Part shown: piece after piece, positions 1-13,978 of the stretch
How the letters are laid out: each line of letters opens with the position of its first letter
Position numbering within the stretch: the stretch's first letter is position 1
Source: Atopsyche davidsoni
Lineage: Eukaryota > Arthropoda > Insecta > Trichoptera > Hydrobiosidae
Assembly (NCBI GenBank): GCA_022113835.1
Contig: JAILWY010000010.1
Coordinates: forward strand, 5,481,501 to 5,545,500
DNA length: 64,000 bases
Reading direction: 5' to 3'
Notes under the pieces: model-generated
The model's input: only the letters and a program-made list of their open reading frames with translations
What the model was told of the DNA's origin: nothing
The model's database searches: none
Made by a program: the position numbers and the translations under genes

Positions 1-363
1 TTGTTATGATAGTCCCGTTTCTGAATTAACGTACAATTCTTAGACAAGTTTTTTTAAAAAATAAACTCAGATATAAAGACATCTCACAAAGAGCCCGAAC
101 CATAACCACACGCAAGAAAAAAATCAGATAGCCAAACAGTTGGGAGTAATGAATGGCTGTGGCGACCACATATTTGGTACGTTTTACATGGCGGACTGGC
201 TTTATTTGAAATTCTTAACATGAATACCAAAATTTCTTGGGCATTACGAAGTCGATAAGAAGAACCTTTTGGAGAGAAAAAGCGTTTACAAACAAAAATG
301 TTTGCAATCTCCTAGTCCAATTCAAATTTTATGGATTGAAAGTTGATTGATTTAAAGACTTAC

Positions 364-496
364 GGATTTTCCCGGATCGCAGTGTGCGCGCACTCAGGGT
401 GTTGATGGAGTAGACGAGGCCGTGGTGGTTGAAGCCCATGGTGTAACCAGGAAGGTGGCCAGCATAGCACAGAGACGTGAACCTCTCCTCCTTTAC
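364..496 (-). CDS. tan: tan exon 5 (last exon inside the window)
   Basis: 44 codons plus one base, between TTGCAG and a consensus GTAAGT donor. It contains the conserved LPGYTMGFNHHGLVYSIN block. The remaining exons lie to the left of base 1. Confidence 0.9.
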
Positions 497-3400
497 CTGC
501 AAATCAACATGCAACCTAAATTCTTAAGTAATTCTGTGCTCATTTTCACATACATGAAAAATATATTTATGAAAAAAAATATTTTTAAAATTATATCCAA
601 ATTTTTGCTTACAAATTAATTTTATTGGTGCTTCTGAAAAACGTTTTAGAATCAATTCAAAATAACTTTTAGAATATTCATTATATATTTTGATAATAAT
701 TATGCAAGCAATCATTTGTAAATAAATGTATTATAATTTCAATCAAATTAAGCTTACAGTATTTATTCATGATTTGATTATACAATTATTACATTAGATC
801 TCAGTTTTTAGGAAAAATATTGTATAAATGTTAACTAAATTATAAGTTTAAATATAAATAAAAGCTGTTAAAAACAGTTTTTTTTTAGTAACAGTAGGTT
901 TCTATCGGGTTAGCTGAACTGGTTTCAAATATCGTGTTATAAAAACAAGTGTATCTATGCGCGAAATATTAACAAAAACCTTACACATTGACCATGGTGG
1001 ACTTGGACTTAATGAAAAAAAATTGACGTAATTAATAAAATCAGTTGTTTATTTTAAAATTGAAATAAATTTACTGAATTTTGTCCCTTGTTTTATACCG
1101 TGGCTAAATTTCAAAGCGTTCAACTGCTTAAACAAAAATGAAATATAACTCAAAAATTTTGCCAATGAAAGGTCTCTTCATTGTGTGATACATTTTTTAT
1201 ATGCTAAAATATTATTAAATTGACATAAGAAATATATATATTCATGGAATTAATTGTGACTTATACAGTTTAGCGCCAAGAGCGCAGAATGTCAATTAAC
1301 TGCCTCTCTAGCAGAAACAACACCCATAGTTCAAGGCTATATACTGTGATCACGATATCTTGATCTTGAACTGAAACGTACCAGCTCTGCTACAGAATAT
1401 TAAAAAAATCTCATTATCTTGTGCATGAAACAATGATAAGTGGAATGATAATGCCCAGCGTTGACGTAGTAGTACATAGTTAGAATCTTAATTATTAACT
1501 ATTTGTAATTGCTTTCAGTGTTTCAAAATCAGCTCCTATTGATTTTGAATTATGATAATTAAAGGTGTAATTAGCAAATTCGTAATTTGTTGTATGGCTT
1601 TCTTTAGAAACCATACTGTACAAAAACCTTTGATGTTTAGAAAACATCTAAGTGAAGATAATCGTTTAATTTTTGTTTTGAACTTTTTAATACATTCAAA
1701 TTACAATTATAGTTTTTTGTTCTTATTGTATTTTGCTCTTCTATTACGACGTTTGTGCTATTTTTTATGTACAAAATATGAGCGTTAGTTAATAATTACA
1801 TATTTGAGATTTTGTTATTATCATAGTGACGGGTAAAAATATTTTATTTTACTCTTAAATAAATTAAGGTCACATTTGTAGTTGAATTAATAAAAGGGAC
1901 AGAAATATTATTAAGACCAAGGGTTACAAATAATGAGTTATAAATTGTTATGCCATGTAATCGCGTTAAAAAAATACAATGCAATGAATACTTATCACCT
2001 CAATACCTATCAGTTACATTGAACTGTTGAAGCTTTGAATCATAAATTTAAGTTAATGCATAATTAAATGTTTAAAACTATGACTTGAATGAAGATGTGG
2101 TAAAGCAAAAATATTATGTTCATAATAAAATCCACTGATTATTTTTAAACAAATATTTTCTTTACGTCACTCTTACCTTCCACTTTCCCTGAGGGGTCTC
2201 AGAAATAATGTGAGCAGACAGAATATAGAAATGGTTCAGCACTTCTGACAAAGCATCCTCAGTATGGCCTAGAATTTCCTGAAACAATATTTTTTCGTAT
2301 TATGTTTTATTTCGTATTAATAAATAGACAAATAAAGCGGATACTCATATTAGTACTTAAATATAAATGAATGGTTGATTTATAACGTCAATTTACAAAT
2401 TACCATGATGACATATTACACCATAAAATCTGCACATTCAAAATATAACTTGAAATTTTTGTTTGTCGTGATATTATGATATTACTGTGTATTTTAAAAA
2501 TTTTATTATCGCTCTAGATTTCCGATTTATTTATAATATTATTAGAATATTTATCAATACAGTTCTATAAATTAACCGATTACATCAGAACTGATGAATA
2601 TACTCTCGTGTAATTGAGATTTCATTACACTTTAAGCATTTTATTTTATTTTTATACAATTACACATACTCGTAGTACACAATTATTGTATTTGAGACTA
2701 TGGTTTGGATGCATTTGGAAAATCACCAAAAAACAACGTTTTCTTTTGTCAAGCTAAAGTAAAGAATGCAGTCCTTTTTCATGCGTGTAAAACGAATTTG
2801 TTTAATCAACATTACGATGAATTATTTCGATTGCTTTTAATGTTATTTATAATTTGGGAACTTTGAGTATCAAATTCAACAAACTCATTGTTACTCATGA
2901 GATGATGTCAAATAATCTACGCAATACAGACATCAGGTATTGTGGAAATTTCCATGCTAGGTGACGAGAGTCTCTTACGGTCGCTGAGGCGATACAAGTG
3001 CTGACGTCACACCTGCGTAGATTTACCTGCCCCACGCGCTTTTACTACCTGCGATTTTTGCAAAAAGAATTAATGAGAAAAAAGTCATCTTGAAAAGATC
3101 CAATTCTCAAAATTTACAGCAAAGCTGAATAGAATTTGTTTCATATAATTTAATTTTTTTATTATTATTTCTACTTTTGTTTTTTTGGTTGATTGTTTTT
3201 TTTAAGTGGTTTATTTGCTCAAACTAATTGACAACTTTTACATTTGAAATGTCTAAGATACAAAAAAATATCAATTGCATCATTAGTAAGCTTATATAGT
3301 ATTTGAAAAAGTAATTTCATCATTTTTATATTTAAAAAAACAAAAATATTCAACATTCCACTTTGAATCGATGTAAGGAGTATTGGTGTTTTATTTTTTT

Positions 3401-6400
3401 TTACTTTTCTTTAAGGTGGTATGATTTATTAGTATGAGTGAAAGTACTTGTTTGAGACTTTTAAATTATAATTATTAAATAAACTGTACGTTTCTGTGCA
3501 TCAATACCACATAAGTATGGCAACAAAACTACTCGATATTAATAAGTATCAGACAGTATAGTTTATTTATTCATTAAAATACAACAAAAATAGTTTTATA
3601 AGGTAAAAGCATACATTTCCTGGTTCGTTCAGGCAGACAGATGAACATCCGGTGGGCTTATTATTGACTGCAATGCCTCCTGCAACGTTTAATGTAATGT
3701 CGTCCATTTGGAGCAGAAATAGCTGGAAAAAAAATTACCTGAATGTATATTAATCAGCTTCTTTTCTCAACATATTATCTATATAATACCATTAGTAAAT
3801 GTTTATTGCATCGAGTAAATTCACTTTTTCTTCTTCAAGTGCCTCTTCTCAGAGAAGGTTGGTAACAATCTCACTGAACATATTTATATAGTAACAGTCC
3901 TACTAACTCACTAAGTAATACATATTTTATCTGGAATTAAAATATTATCTGATTCAATATTTATGTCTAGTCGGTTAAAGCATTTAGAAATATCTAAACA
4001 AGAGACAAAGCTTTTTCTTTGGTTGACAGTGAGTCTGTGGAATCAACACAAATTTATATTGCTTCTTCGTTGTTTTAGCATTATTTTTCAAGTTGATTTA
4101 TAATAGCAAGGAAAATGAACTGAAACTACACATACAACTTCAAAGTTGAGAATTAAATTTGACATGTGGACAGATTTTTAAAAATATAGTACAATTGAGA
4201 TCAAAGCTGAAGGCAAGCAAGTAGATAAAATAATCATTAAAAACATTTGCAGTTGCGCTCAAAATTTTGCGTGTCTAGCGCTGTCGCTAACAGGGAAATA
4301 GAAAAGGCTTATTTTTACAAAGAACCTGCAGGTATGTTTTAGTAAACTAGGAAAACAACTCAACTGAGAGAATGTATATATAACAAAAAACACTATAATT
4401 TGTTAAAGTAATTCATGTATTTTATTTACGGTGTGCTGATAGTCTGAATATATGTAAAAGTTAGTACTAGAGTATATTCGTTCCATCTTGCTAATTAATT
4501 AACGGTAAGCGATTGATCATGTGTGAAAAATTCTATCATGCCTTCGCACACTGTTAAATCAAAAATGTTGTTATCGATAATTGATTTTTCAGTGCATATT
4601 TCGCGACCGATTCGAAGTATGTTCGACATTCCCTTTCGGTACCCAGTCAAGGTTCGCCAACATTTCGCATGTCCAAAATCATCCGCAGCCACTCGCAGGA
4701 TGTCGTAAGAATTCATTAAGCTCAGAATTGAGGAACAGAATAAAAACTTTATAAACGTAAACGCTTCGCTGTGAAAATTGACCTGTGTGAGAAGTTGTCC
4801 CGTACAAAGCAGTGCCTTATTAGATTTAGATCACTGGCTGTAAGTAATCGATGACCGCCTTATTCATAGGGACTGGAAGTTGATAGCGGTATCAGTGCCG
4901 AACTAATTGATTTATATGCGATTATGACAGTTTTTTTTTTAACTTTATAGGTTTTCTTTAATTTTTATTTCATACTAAATGTGTGCTCAGAAACTTAGAG
5001 TCAATACACTTATGAGTATAATATATTGTGACGTCATTTATAGATGAATTATGTAAGAGTTGTTCCACTATCTATATTTTGAAGTTCACAAAACTAATCT
5101 GAAATATTTCAGGTAATTACACGAAGAGACTTGACAAAACCCTTGATTTTTGTGGTTTATATATCGGCTTAATACTTTCGTCCACTGTGGCCCTGTAAAT
5201 TGTCTAGAATTTAAACCGTAATTTATAAATAAGAAACCGATGATTTATTTACATTAAAATAATTGGATACTAACTAACGAATGTAAATTAAATTAGAGTG
5301 TAAAGTATACTTTACGTATTAGGATGTGAACTTATTTTCGTCTTTTTTTAGAATATCAAGACGCTAGGTTTATCTGCTAAATCTTGAATAAATGTATAAA
5401 TTGCATTTGCACTTAATTCTAGATAAAACTAAATCAATATCACCGATTTTAATTGGATCAAGATCCTGTCAAACCAGATGAACTTCGGTTAACCGTATAT
5501 TTTTGTATGTCATAGCGAAACATTAACATAAGGCATTGAGGATATTCGGAGAAAAAAATATTTTTAATTGCTGTTTGATTTGCCTTTGCAGCATTAAAAT
5601 GTTGTGTGTTTCAGTAACGCTTTAGTATGGGGTATGATTGAATAATATCTAGAAAATTAATTGATTTCATAATAATATATTTTAAAAGTAATCTGATAAA
5701 TATCAAGTTCAACATATTTTCTCAATAAATTCATTGTTTTATTTACATATTATAACACGATAAGGTATTAAAGGACGCACAGTAAAATTTTCAAATCACT
5801 TCCCGAACAAATGCTATTGTATTTTATGGATGTTTTACGAGTATTAAACCTATATAACCATAAAAGGACAAAATAATGTTAATAGAATAAAATGACGAAT
5901 GATTTAAATGATTGATTATTATATTTACTTTTTAAAACAACTGTAATTATAGTTTAAAATATTTATGCTTGGTTAGCGTATTAGATGATTGGTAATAAAA
6001 AAAATATATATTTCATGTAAAAAATCTACAAAGAATTATTTTAATAATGATTACCATAGTTGATTTTCGCAATATATTTAAATTATTGTGGAAAAGTACT
6101 TTAAGTGACGTATTGTTTATAAATAAAAATGTATAAATTATTTTTATACCAGAAACCTGAAGGCATTGTTGTAGTGTAAACGTAAATAATGTTTGTAGCG
6201 TAAAAAGGTTTATTTAATTCGAGACTTATACCTCAATAAGGAAATAGTAATTAATCAATTAGTATGCGAGAATTGTATCTGTTTACAATTTTACAACAAA
6301 GTATACATATACTTTAACAGATATAAATTTTATTATACTACCTATTTCATACCTTGTGATAAATAAACGAAATACGGAATTCATTAGGGTATCTAGGTAC

Positions 6401-9400
6401 TTTTTGAAATGAATTTTGTAGTCCAAGGTTTCATGTTCCTTCATATTTTGGCATATAATAAATCACAACGATAAAGGTTGTTCACTACAAAAATTGGTAT
6501 ATTAATTTAAAATCACTAAAATTCAATTAATTTTATGTTTATTATGCCACGACTAAACTCAGCTCTAATCCGTCCTTAATTAATTAAAATTGCTATTTAT
6601 TTATATCAACTCAAATGTAGTTTAATGTGATATATTGTGTTTTGATATGAATCAAATTGTTTATTGATTGTAAATAATTTTAAGAGCGTGACGGAGAATG
6701 TCAATTAAAATTATAATCGTGACCCGCGACTGTAATCAGTACCTACTTTTTCACACTAGAAGTATATATGAATGTAAACCTTCCATGGGTATAGCAATAT
6801 AATGAACCCAGTAAATGTTAATAATAAGGTGAATAATTGTAAGGTTTATGTTATTTTTCTCCTCACCTTATGGAAAGGAACACCTGCTCCGTCAGCTGTG
6901 CCCTCGATTTCAGCCACATACTGGGGGTAGTTTTCCTTCACAGCCTGGAGGGTTTCCTCGTACACCTTCTTTCCCGCGGGTGTCCCGTACAGGGGGAGGT
7001 ACTCATCGTTCAGAGGTCCAGCCTTACTCACCAGACCTTGGATCAACCCGCTGAACGTACGTCCCTAGGTCACGGACAGTAAAGATTATTTAGTATTATA
7101 ATGTATTTAGAAAAATAACACATTTGAACAATATGAAAAAAAGGCAAAGTATTTATATTCAAACTAAAACTTAAAACTTAATTGGATTAAACTAAAGTAT
7201 ATTCTACGTCTGCGCATGGTAAATGATTTTGATTGTAATCAAATATGAATATATTTTTGTAAACAATCAGTTTATTTCAAATGAAATGTGTACTTAGTAA
7301 ATGATAACTATCCTTAATTAAAAAAATAATTAGTCTCAAATCTAGATTAATAAATAAACCAAGAAGAATTTGTACGATTTTCAAGTTATTTAAATAAGCA
7401 TTCAATTAAAATGAACTAACCAGTACGAAAATATATGGTAGCGGTATTGCGAAAAAGTGTATAATGTTCGCAAATTAAAAGTTTGATTAATTAACAAGAA
7501 GTTGCAAAATAAACAAAAATGTAAGTTTAATTGTGTGTTATTTCGACGTTATATTTTTAAATAATAATTTTTTTGCCAATAATTTATAAGAATACTTCTT
7601 TTCGTAATAAAAAAAACACGGACTACATGTTCATTATAAATCAAACATAATGAATATGCATGAAAGTCAATAAAACAGAATAGTATTTTTTTAAATTATA
7701 ATCTGATAATCGAATCAAGCATTATATATTTGTTTAGTAACACAAATTTTTAAAACCCCAAACATCATCTTTACTTATTTAAGGTTGATATCATATGAAA
7801 AAAAAAAATTATCGTTATACATACTTACAAATCTAAAGTTATGAATTAATTTATCAAAATGTATTTTTTTTTGCAGAGGATGTTAATACAATATTTTTAT
7901 TTTAAAATTATGAGATATAACACAAGTCTTTTACAATAAATAAACGAATCTTTTCAACATCTCATTTAAAATATTAATGCTTTCTTAAATATAGCACTGT
8001 ACGTTTTTAAAAAATAATATGAAAAATATTTGAATTCTGTTTAAACTACTATCTATATTCATAATATTTTTTTAATATTCATATTAGAAATGAATGATTA
8101 TGTTTATACAGTCGTATTAGCAGATCGTGCAAACAACTAACACTACCAACGTTAGATCTTGTAGTTATACGAATAAATTTTAATATTAATTGATGTCATG
8201 CCATAAACTTACATTTGTGTTATTGATATGCGCATTTTTATTATTAAGGCATAATACATAATAATAAGTACGTAATTCGTCTTAAGATTAATAAAACATG
8301 AGAATTGCCTAAGCCCCGTATCCTTTATGAAGGTAACTTAATGCAAACAAAAAGTGACCCTGACATTGTTAAAACTTTATTTTTACATCATAAAACCGTT
8401 GTTATGTTAATCATGAATAATGCGAAACTTACGAAATTTTTCTAAATTATTTGTATTCAGTAGTGGCGGTATTTTTTGCATAAATTTTAAATAAGATGGG
8501 AATTTCAAAAAAATAGATTACTTCTCGCAAAATTTCCGGTAATTTAATGAGAGATACTACAATAACTCGTATGTATAAAAGACGGAAAGAATTCAGGAAT
8601 CTTGGAAATTTTCTCGTCTTATTGCGAGTTATAAGTTATAATTTAGTATATAATAATTTATCTAAAGGTAAAATAATTTGTATTCTTTGGGAGGAGAGAG
8701 TTTTTACAGATGAAATTGTTTACTTATGCATATTTTTAAATATATTTAATATTTATCAATTATTGATAATGAAAACATTATTTTAATTATATTTGAGTTT
8801 TATGTTAAAATAAACATAAATTCGTATCTAAAAATGACTTTACTAACCAATAAAAACTTGAAAAGTCGTAATCAAATATACAAATTATAATAGAGTCATA
8901 ATGAATATTATGATGAACTTTAATTTTATTTTTCCTAATTTTCTTGTGTCTTCAGACACTATATTATGTAATATATATTTTATTGTGAAAAACTTATTTG
9001 ATTCACATGAAAAACAGCATGCACTGGATAAGAAAAAAATATTTTTAAAAAATGAAGTAAATATTATTTAAATATAAAATGTGTGTCAAAATGGGTCCTA
9101 TTATCTAATTAGGCTAAAAGTGATAAGTGAGATATTTTTATTTTTTGGACGAACTTACACCTGTGGTGTAAATATGAGACTTGTGACAGTATTTTTTTGG
9201 GTCGTTGCGGTAAAAAAATACACCAAAATGCAGGTATGTAAAACAAAGGGGATGGGGGGGGGGGGGGGGAGAGGAGATTGCAATACTTGTGTAATGTGAT
9301 AAATTAAATTACTAAATATTTGAAAAAACTGAGCTAATTACTGTTTTAATGAAAATAAAAATATCAAAAACTTTAATAAATCACTTGATACGATTTAATG

Positions 9401-12400
9401 AAAAAATAGATACAAATCATATAATGAGTTAAACATATCTTTTTCTTGAGAATTTTTTAATACATAGATGTAAAATACAATGTTGGTCGTTATTTTCACG
9501 AAAAGTCAGCTTTATCGCTCCACGCCAATGTGTGTTTTAAATTCTACGTATATCATGCAAATGTGTCCAAATACATTATGGTTTTTGCATAAACAGTTTT
9601 GCTATTTTCTTCTACGAAGTGATAAACATACTTTATTTGTTTCTATGTCCATTCAATATAAGTGTGTCAACTTCACAAACAAAACAAAAAAAAAATACTT
9701 GTGCTTATTGGTATAAGTATGTGACAAAATTATTATTAGTATACTAAACGAGCTCGTTAAAAGGTATGGTTATCTAGGATTAAGCTCGACATCTAAAAAT
9801 AATTACGTCTAAAACAATTGTTGTTTTTCATCTACTGGCATTTTTCGTCGTTAATTATATTGATAACATAATTTTTTTTTGTATATCATGGTTTAACGTC
9901 TCATTATATATGATTTTTATAGTTAATTGTTTGTGTTGACGTACTAAAAATTGAGAATTATTGTATCAAAAGAGCCAGGTATGGTTTGAGCCCACCCTGG
10001 CCGTAATTGTTGTTGTGTACATCCCGTCATTCTATTAAAAATTCATGAATTTGGTGGTATACGAACTAGTAAAATTGTTTCCTATACGCATCTTTGTCTA
10101 CCTATATGCGTACTTCATTTTAATAAACTAGTTTAATACGTTGGTGTCCAAAACTAGTTTTTTGATAGACTCATAGGCAATATACTGACCTAACCTAACA
10201 TATATGCATATATTCGCTACATAACATAACGGTTCATGTCATCTTGCCAACCTTTTCAGAAGTGTGGACAAACAATACAACTCGTTTACTGGTAATGGTG
10301 TCACTAATGTATTGTTGTTAATGAATGTGCATAAAATAGTTAACCTTTCTTAGTACTAGTATTTGGTGGTTTTTATGAAAAAAATATGCATATATTTTAT
10401 TATCGCTGTAAAAATATTTTTTTAATGCAAAAGTAATATCTACTCTCCTCTTTATTGGTGACATCACATGTTTAGAAACAGCTTGTTTATCGGTTAATAA
10501 ATCAACGGTTACATTGCTTTGTTTGGCGTTTTAATAAAATGCCTCTGTTGCTGTTATTAAATAAAAACACGCCAGCAAAATACCGACGATGATGTCGAGA
10601 GACTCAAAACGAATATTAGGTCAATTAAAGTGCTATTGAAATGCATTTTGTCAAATTGTGTTTAATTTCGGGTAGAATATTTTTAAGCGTATGTATGACT
10701 CTTTATGCATGCATGTTGTTGAAACTCTTTACGCAAAAGCATGTAGTTAGGAGACAGATTTGTCAAATTGCTCCGATTTTGAATTTATATCTAATTGCAG
10801 GTGCATGCAACGTTAGCATGCTATTTTAACTAGAATATATTTGAAAGCAAAAAAATTATTTTAAATGTGTGCAAGCAGTCTTACTTATTGAATGCAAAAC
10901 ATGTAGCAAAATATACGGTTTTAAACTGTTCCTTGTTTGATAATATGATTAACTTCAGACGGCGCATGATTTTGTAAGTATGTATATTTAACAGCCAGTA
11001 CATAAGCAGAGTAGTATATTTTTAAATCGATCTATTTATATTAAAGTACGTCGGTATATTTATATCATTGGCGTGCATAGGGCTTAGCATGTGAGCACGT
11101 AGTTAATTCATAGAATGTTAAAACAGGTAATTATACTAATCAAAGAAACTAGTGTATTTAGGTTAAAGTATAATTTCGTTACTTAATTTGATTTATTTTG
11201 AACTTTTTTTAAAAATGAACATAATCTAAAATCGTATTTCCTTTTTATAATTATAATACTAATTACAAGTAAAATATCATATAAATAGTAAGCGGTTATT
11301 GTCATTATACGAAGGCACATAATCGGATATCTATTCACAGCATACCTCTCAATATAAGCATTAAGTGTTCCTTCATTTTCTTAAAATTCAATAATATGTG
11401 AAGAATAGGATTAGAAATATGCAAAATAAAAGATTGAAACACTTTATTTTTTATTGTGCTTTTTTTGAACCGCTATTTTAGCCTGGACACAAAATCTGCT
11501 ATCCCACAAATCCATTATCCAAAATATTTTAAGTCACTTATCGAACCTTACAACCTGCGAGTTGCCAATAAAACACTTAACAACTTGCCAAAGGTCAATT
11601 TTAGTATAAAATATAATAACACAAAAAAAACTGCGACTTAGTTTATTTTTTTAAAACTAAATAAATACATTTATTGGTCATTTACTGTTAGAAGAATGTC
11701 TTATAAAAGAATTAAATATTTGAACATGGAGTTGGAAAATATCGATTGAAACCTACAAAATTTGGCCAAACGTTCGTTCACTTCTGACACATTGACCCTT
11801 AAATTGAATTGAAACTATGTCGATTATGTTGAAAAATACCTTATATAATACTGAAACAATGATTGTTAATCTATAAATTTCTACTTTTTAATACTGTGTC
11901 ATGATATCATGAATAAGTATTAATATCTTACACAACGTATAAAAATACCCGAACAACCATATTTTTCCCCCATATATCTAATTATAGTTTTATTACTTGA
12001 TTAAATATCCGGCTTACATATTTAAGTTATAAGCAAAAGTCGTGAAGTCGATAACAACGTATTTTTTTACTATAAATTGCTGTAAAACAATCATGTACAT
12101 ACCTCCTAAACTACAATTATTGGTTGTTTTCAAATAAAACTTGTCCGTTTGATTGACTGCCTCTCAATTTTTTTAATTCGCGCGAGGGGAAAAAAATTCA
12201 TCATTACAAAATCGCATTACCATATATTAAAACATCTGATTCCACTTTGACGCATTGCATATTTCAAATATAAATAGGTGCATTGCTTTTATGAATCAGT
12301 TCATGTCTTTTTTGCAAGTTCTGTGTGTAGATTTCAAAAAAATTAGATAAAATTGTATCGCTTTGAATGAAACATTATCAATTTTTTTAATTTTTTACAT

Positions 12401-13177
12401 AAATATATCACTATTAGATAATAAGCAGTTGATAAAACAGTCGAACTAACACATTAAATGAGATAACGGTATACTTGTGGTTGTAAATAAAAAATATATC
12501 TCTTGATATTATTTTCAATATTAAAAACTCATACACGATTCTTGTAAATAATAATAATAAAAGCAATCTATTGAATGAGAAATATGCGTTAATTTTTACA
12601 TTTTTATTTATTTTTATAATATATAAGTATATTTCACGCCAGTGAGTGCTAAGTGACAACATGATAATGTGACTATTTGACTTAGATGTACTATGAAGGA
12701 TGTATGTATTTATAGATTTGAGAAATTACACGATGCGCGATATGTGTGCCAGTGCTATAAATGTATTTATTGCTAATGATGATAATTTAAAAGATGTGTG
12801 TAAAGAAAAATATGTTAATATATTCGCGCCAAACACAAAAAACCGACTACGTAATTAAATTAATTCGTCATTTCTTTTTTTAAATATATCCAAAACAAAA
12901 TAACAATAACTCCTTTGCAGATATAAAAAATGCGAAAAAATTTTTTTTTTACAAACGAAACAAAAAGAGTGATTTCTCCGATGCTGGAGGAAATCGTTCG
13001 AGTAAAAGTCATCAAACAAGAAAAAAGGTACAGTGCGGCAACGGCGAAATTGACAATTTTTTTTACGAAAAAAAAGTTTGTTTTACAAACCACGTCGAAT
13101 CCGATCTCGTAGTGCGTCCCCCTGGCGTAGATCACGGGGATGCAGTTCCTGCGGGCGAGGTACTCGGTGACGGGCAT
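364..13177 (-). CDS. tan: tan-like beta-alanyl-dopamine hydrolase, 5' five exons (gene continues off the left edge)
   Basis: Five phase-consistent coding exons can be read: 13091-13177, 6867-7064, 3615-3722, 2177-2278 and 364-496, giving 209 residues plus one base before a GTAAGT donor at 358-363. The fly protein is about 390 residues, so roughly half is present. The translation has the N-terminal AAT-family pattern (RGTHYEIG near residues 20-27), a GRTFSGLIQ segment at 30-38, TGCSSVCLN at 119-127, and GFNHHGLVYSINTL at 186-199. In this N-terminal-nucleophile family the precursor cleaves itself between Gly and Cys, and that Cys (C121 here) becomes the catalytic nucleophile; it is intact. Known role in insects: hydrolysis of N-beta-alanyl-dopamine to dopamine in cuticle and of carcinine to histamine in photoreceptors. 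The start ATG at 13177 was chosen because it lies about 55 bp below a TATA box and no upstream coding exon is evident. Introns 1 and 2 are 6.0 and 3.1 kb. A different arthropod AAT-family paralogue is the main alternative. Confidence 0.88.
497..3614 (-). other. tan introns 3 and 4 (around exon 4)
   Basis: Introns at 497-2176 and 2279-3614, AT-rich. One stretch at 2940-3050 (minor GC rise) stands out, but nothing identifiable is present. Confidence 0.6.
2177..2278 (-). CDS. tan: tan exon 4
   Basis: 34 codons, phase 0 on both sides, between TTTCAG and GTAAGA. It encodes EILGHTEDALSEVLNHFYIL and the following residues to GKWK, consistent with the post-cleavage beta subunit. Confidence 0.88.
3615..3722 (-). 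CDS. tan: tan exon 3 with the autocatalytic Gly-Cys site
   Basis: 36 codons, phase 0 on both sides, between TTCCAG and GTATGC. It carries the PTG/CSS junction where family members self-cleave; the Cys is codon 121 of the assembled frame. Confidence 0.9.
3723..6866 (-). other. tan intron 2 (3.1 kb)
   Basis: AT-rich sequence without recognisable genes or repeats. A 4495-4716 open frame is slightly GC-richer than its surroundings but shows no splice signals that would make it a nested exon. Confidence 0.6.
6867..7064 (-). CDS. tan: tan exon 2
   Basis: 66 codons between a CCTAG acceptor and a GTGAGG donor, both phase 0. It encodes the helical segment that precedes the active-site region, ending EGTADGAGVPFHK. 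Confidence 0.9.
7065..13090 (-). other. tan intron 1 (6 kb)
   Basis: AT-rich non-coding sequence. The only distinctive element I see is a run of 16 G residues at 9254-9269. No convincing nested gene was found; the open frames at 8547, 9081, 9480 and 12860 are low-complexity AT-driven frames. Confidence 0.7.
13091..13177 (-). CDS. tan: tan exon 1 (start codon exon)
   Basis: 29 codons from ATG to a GTTTGT donor in phase 0. The exon is GC-rich against an AT-rich intron. Several other reading frames are open here only because of that composition. Confidence 0.85.
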
Positions 13178-13230
13178 GCTGGCTGCGCTGGCGCGGGTCG
13201 GACACTGGTGCGGCCCCCATCGGACGGAGG

Positions 13231-13236
13231 CTTATA
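13231..13236 (-). promoter_or_regulatory. TATA box of tan
   Basis: On the minus strand the sequence reads GGATATAAGCC about 55 bp upstream of the tan ATG, implying a start site near 13205 and a leader of roughly 25-30 nt. The flanking 13180-13430 stretch is clearly GC-richer than its surroundings and contains a run of 11 C residues at 13281-13291, as expected of a promoter region. Confidence 0.6.
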
Positions 13237-13547
13237 TCCGGCGACCGCGAGGCCCGCGCCTAATTGGCTCAAACTACCCTCCCCCCCCCCCGCCTAACGA
13301 GATTACGTTTTGCGTGCACCGAATTAGACCAGCTCGGAAGGGAGCGATTTCCTCGGCAACTGTCCACACCGGCGTGACTCACTGGCAGTAACTTACCATG
13401 GACGGCATCGCCGCGAGGCAAACATCGATCGCCGCTTCAGACCATATGCATGCCTATAAATTATTACGATAACGCCCTAGCGGTAACACCCCACAGTAGA
13501 AAGAATAGGTTTGATTCATAAAGAAGCGAAAAATTGTATAGAAAATT

Positions 13548-13978
13548 AAATATTTTTGAGTAAAATACTTGAGTGCTTATCCACATGTTCGTTTTTATTT
13601 GTGACCGGTTTCGCCAATCTTTCACGTTGGCATTATCAAACAGAGTGAGATTTTATATAATAATAAGCAATTAAGTAAACAATTGTTAGAGAGAGAGGTT
13701 GTTGGAAAGAGAGAGAGTAATTGTCAGGTGATAAGGGCTAATGTGATTTTAATGTACCTGACAAGTGGACGATTCTATATAATTGCAATTTTTTTGTAAA
13801 CAAATGTTTTTATATTAATGGGGTAATTATCTAAAGTAGTATCTCCCTGTAACAATTGTTTACCTAATTACCTATTATTATATAAAATCTCACTCTGTTT
13901 GATAATGCCAACGTGAAAGGTTGGCGAAACCAGTCACAAAAAAAACGAACATGTGGAAAATCACTCAAGTATATTATT
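13548..13978. repeat. Inverted-repeat retroelement remnant with hammerhead-like ends
   Basis: Arms of about 140 bp (13548-13690 and 13840-13978) are near-perfect reverse complements around a spacer of about 150 bp that contains GA-rich sequence. Each arm contains GCCAAC-loop-GGTTGGCGAAAC (one arm with a single mismatch) followed by CCGGTCAC or CCAGTCAC. This is the layout of the hammerhead-bearing ends of Penelope-like elements and related retroelements. Single-arm relatives occur at 31027-31123 and, truncated, at 52409-52450. Confidence 0.65.
13895..13937 (+). ncRNA. Hammerhead-like ribozyme motif (degenerate core), right arm
   Basis: TTGATAA in place of CTGATGA, then a GCCAAC/GTTGGC hairpin, then GAAAC and a short CCAGTC stem. 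The core differs from consensus at two positions, so activity is doubtful. Its mirror copy on the minus strand at 13601-13645 has the palindromic ACCGGT stem III intact. Confidence 0.45.

Noticed and set aside
6848..7082. Plus-strand frames of 68-70 codons opposite tan exon 2
   Set aside because: They are antisense shadows of the conserved tan exon, which has matching splice sites and family motifs on the minus strand.
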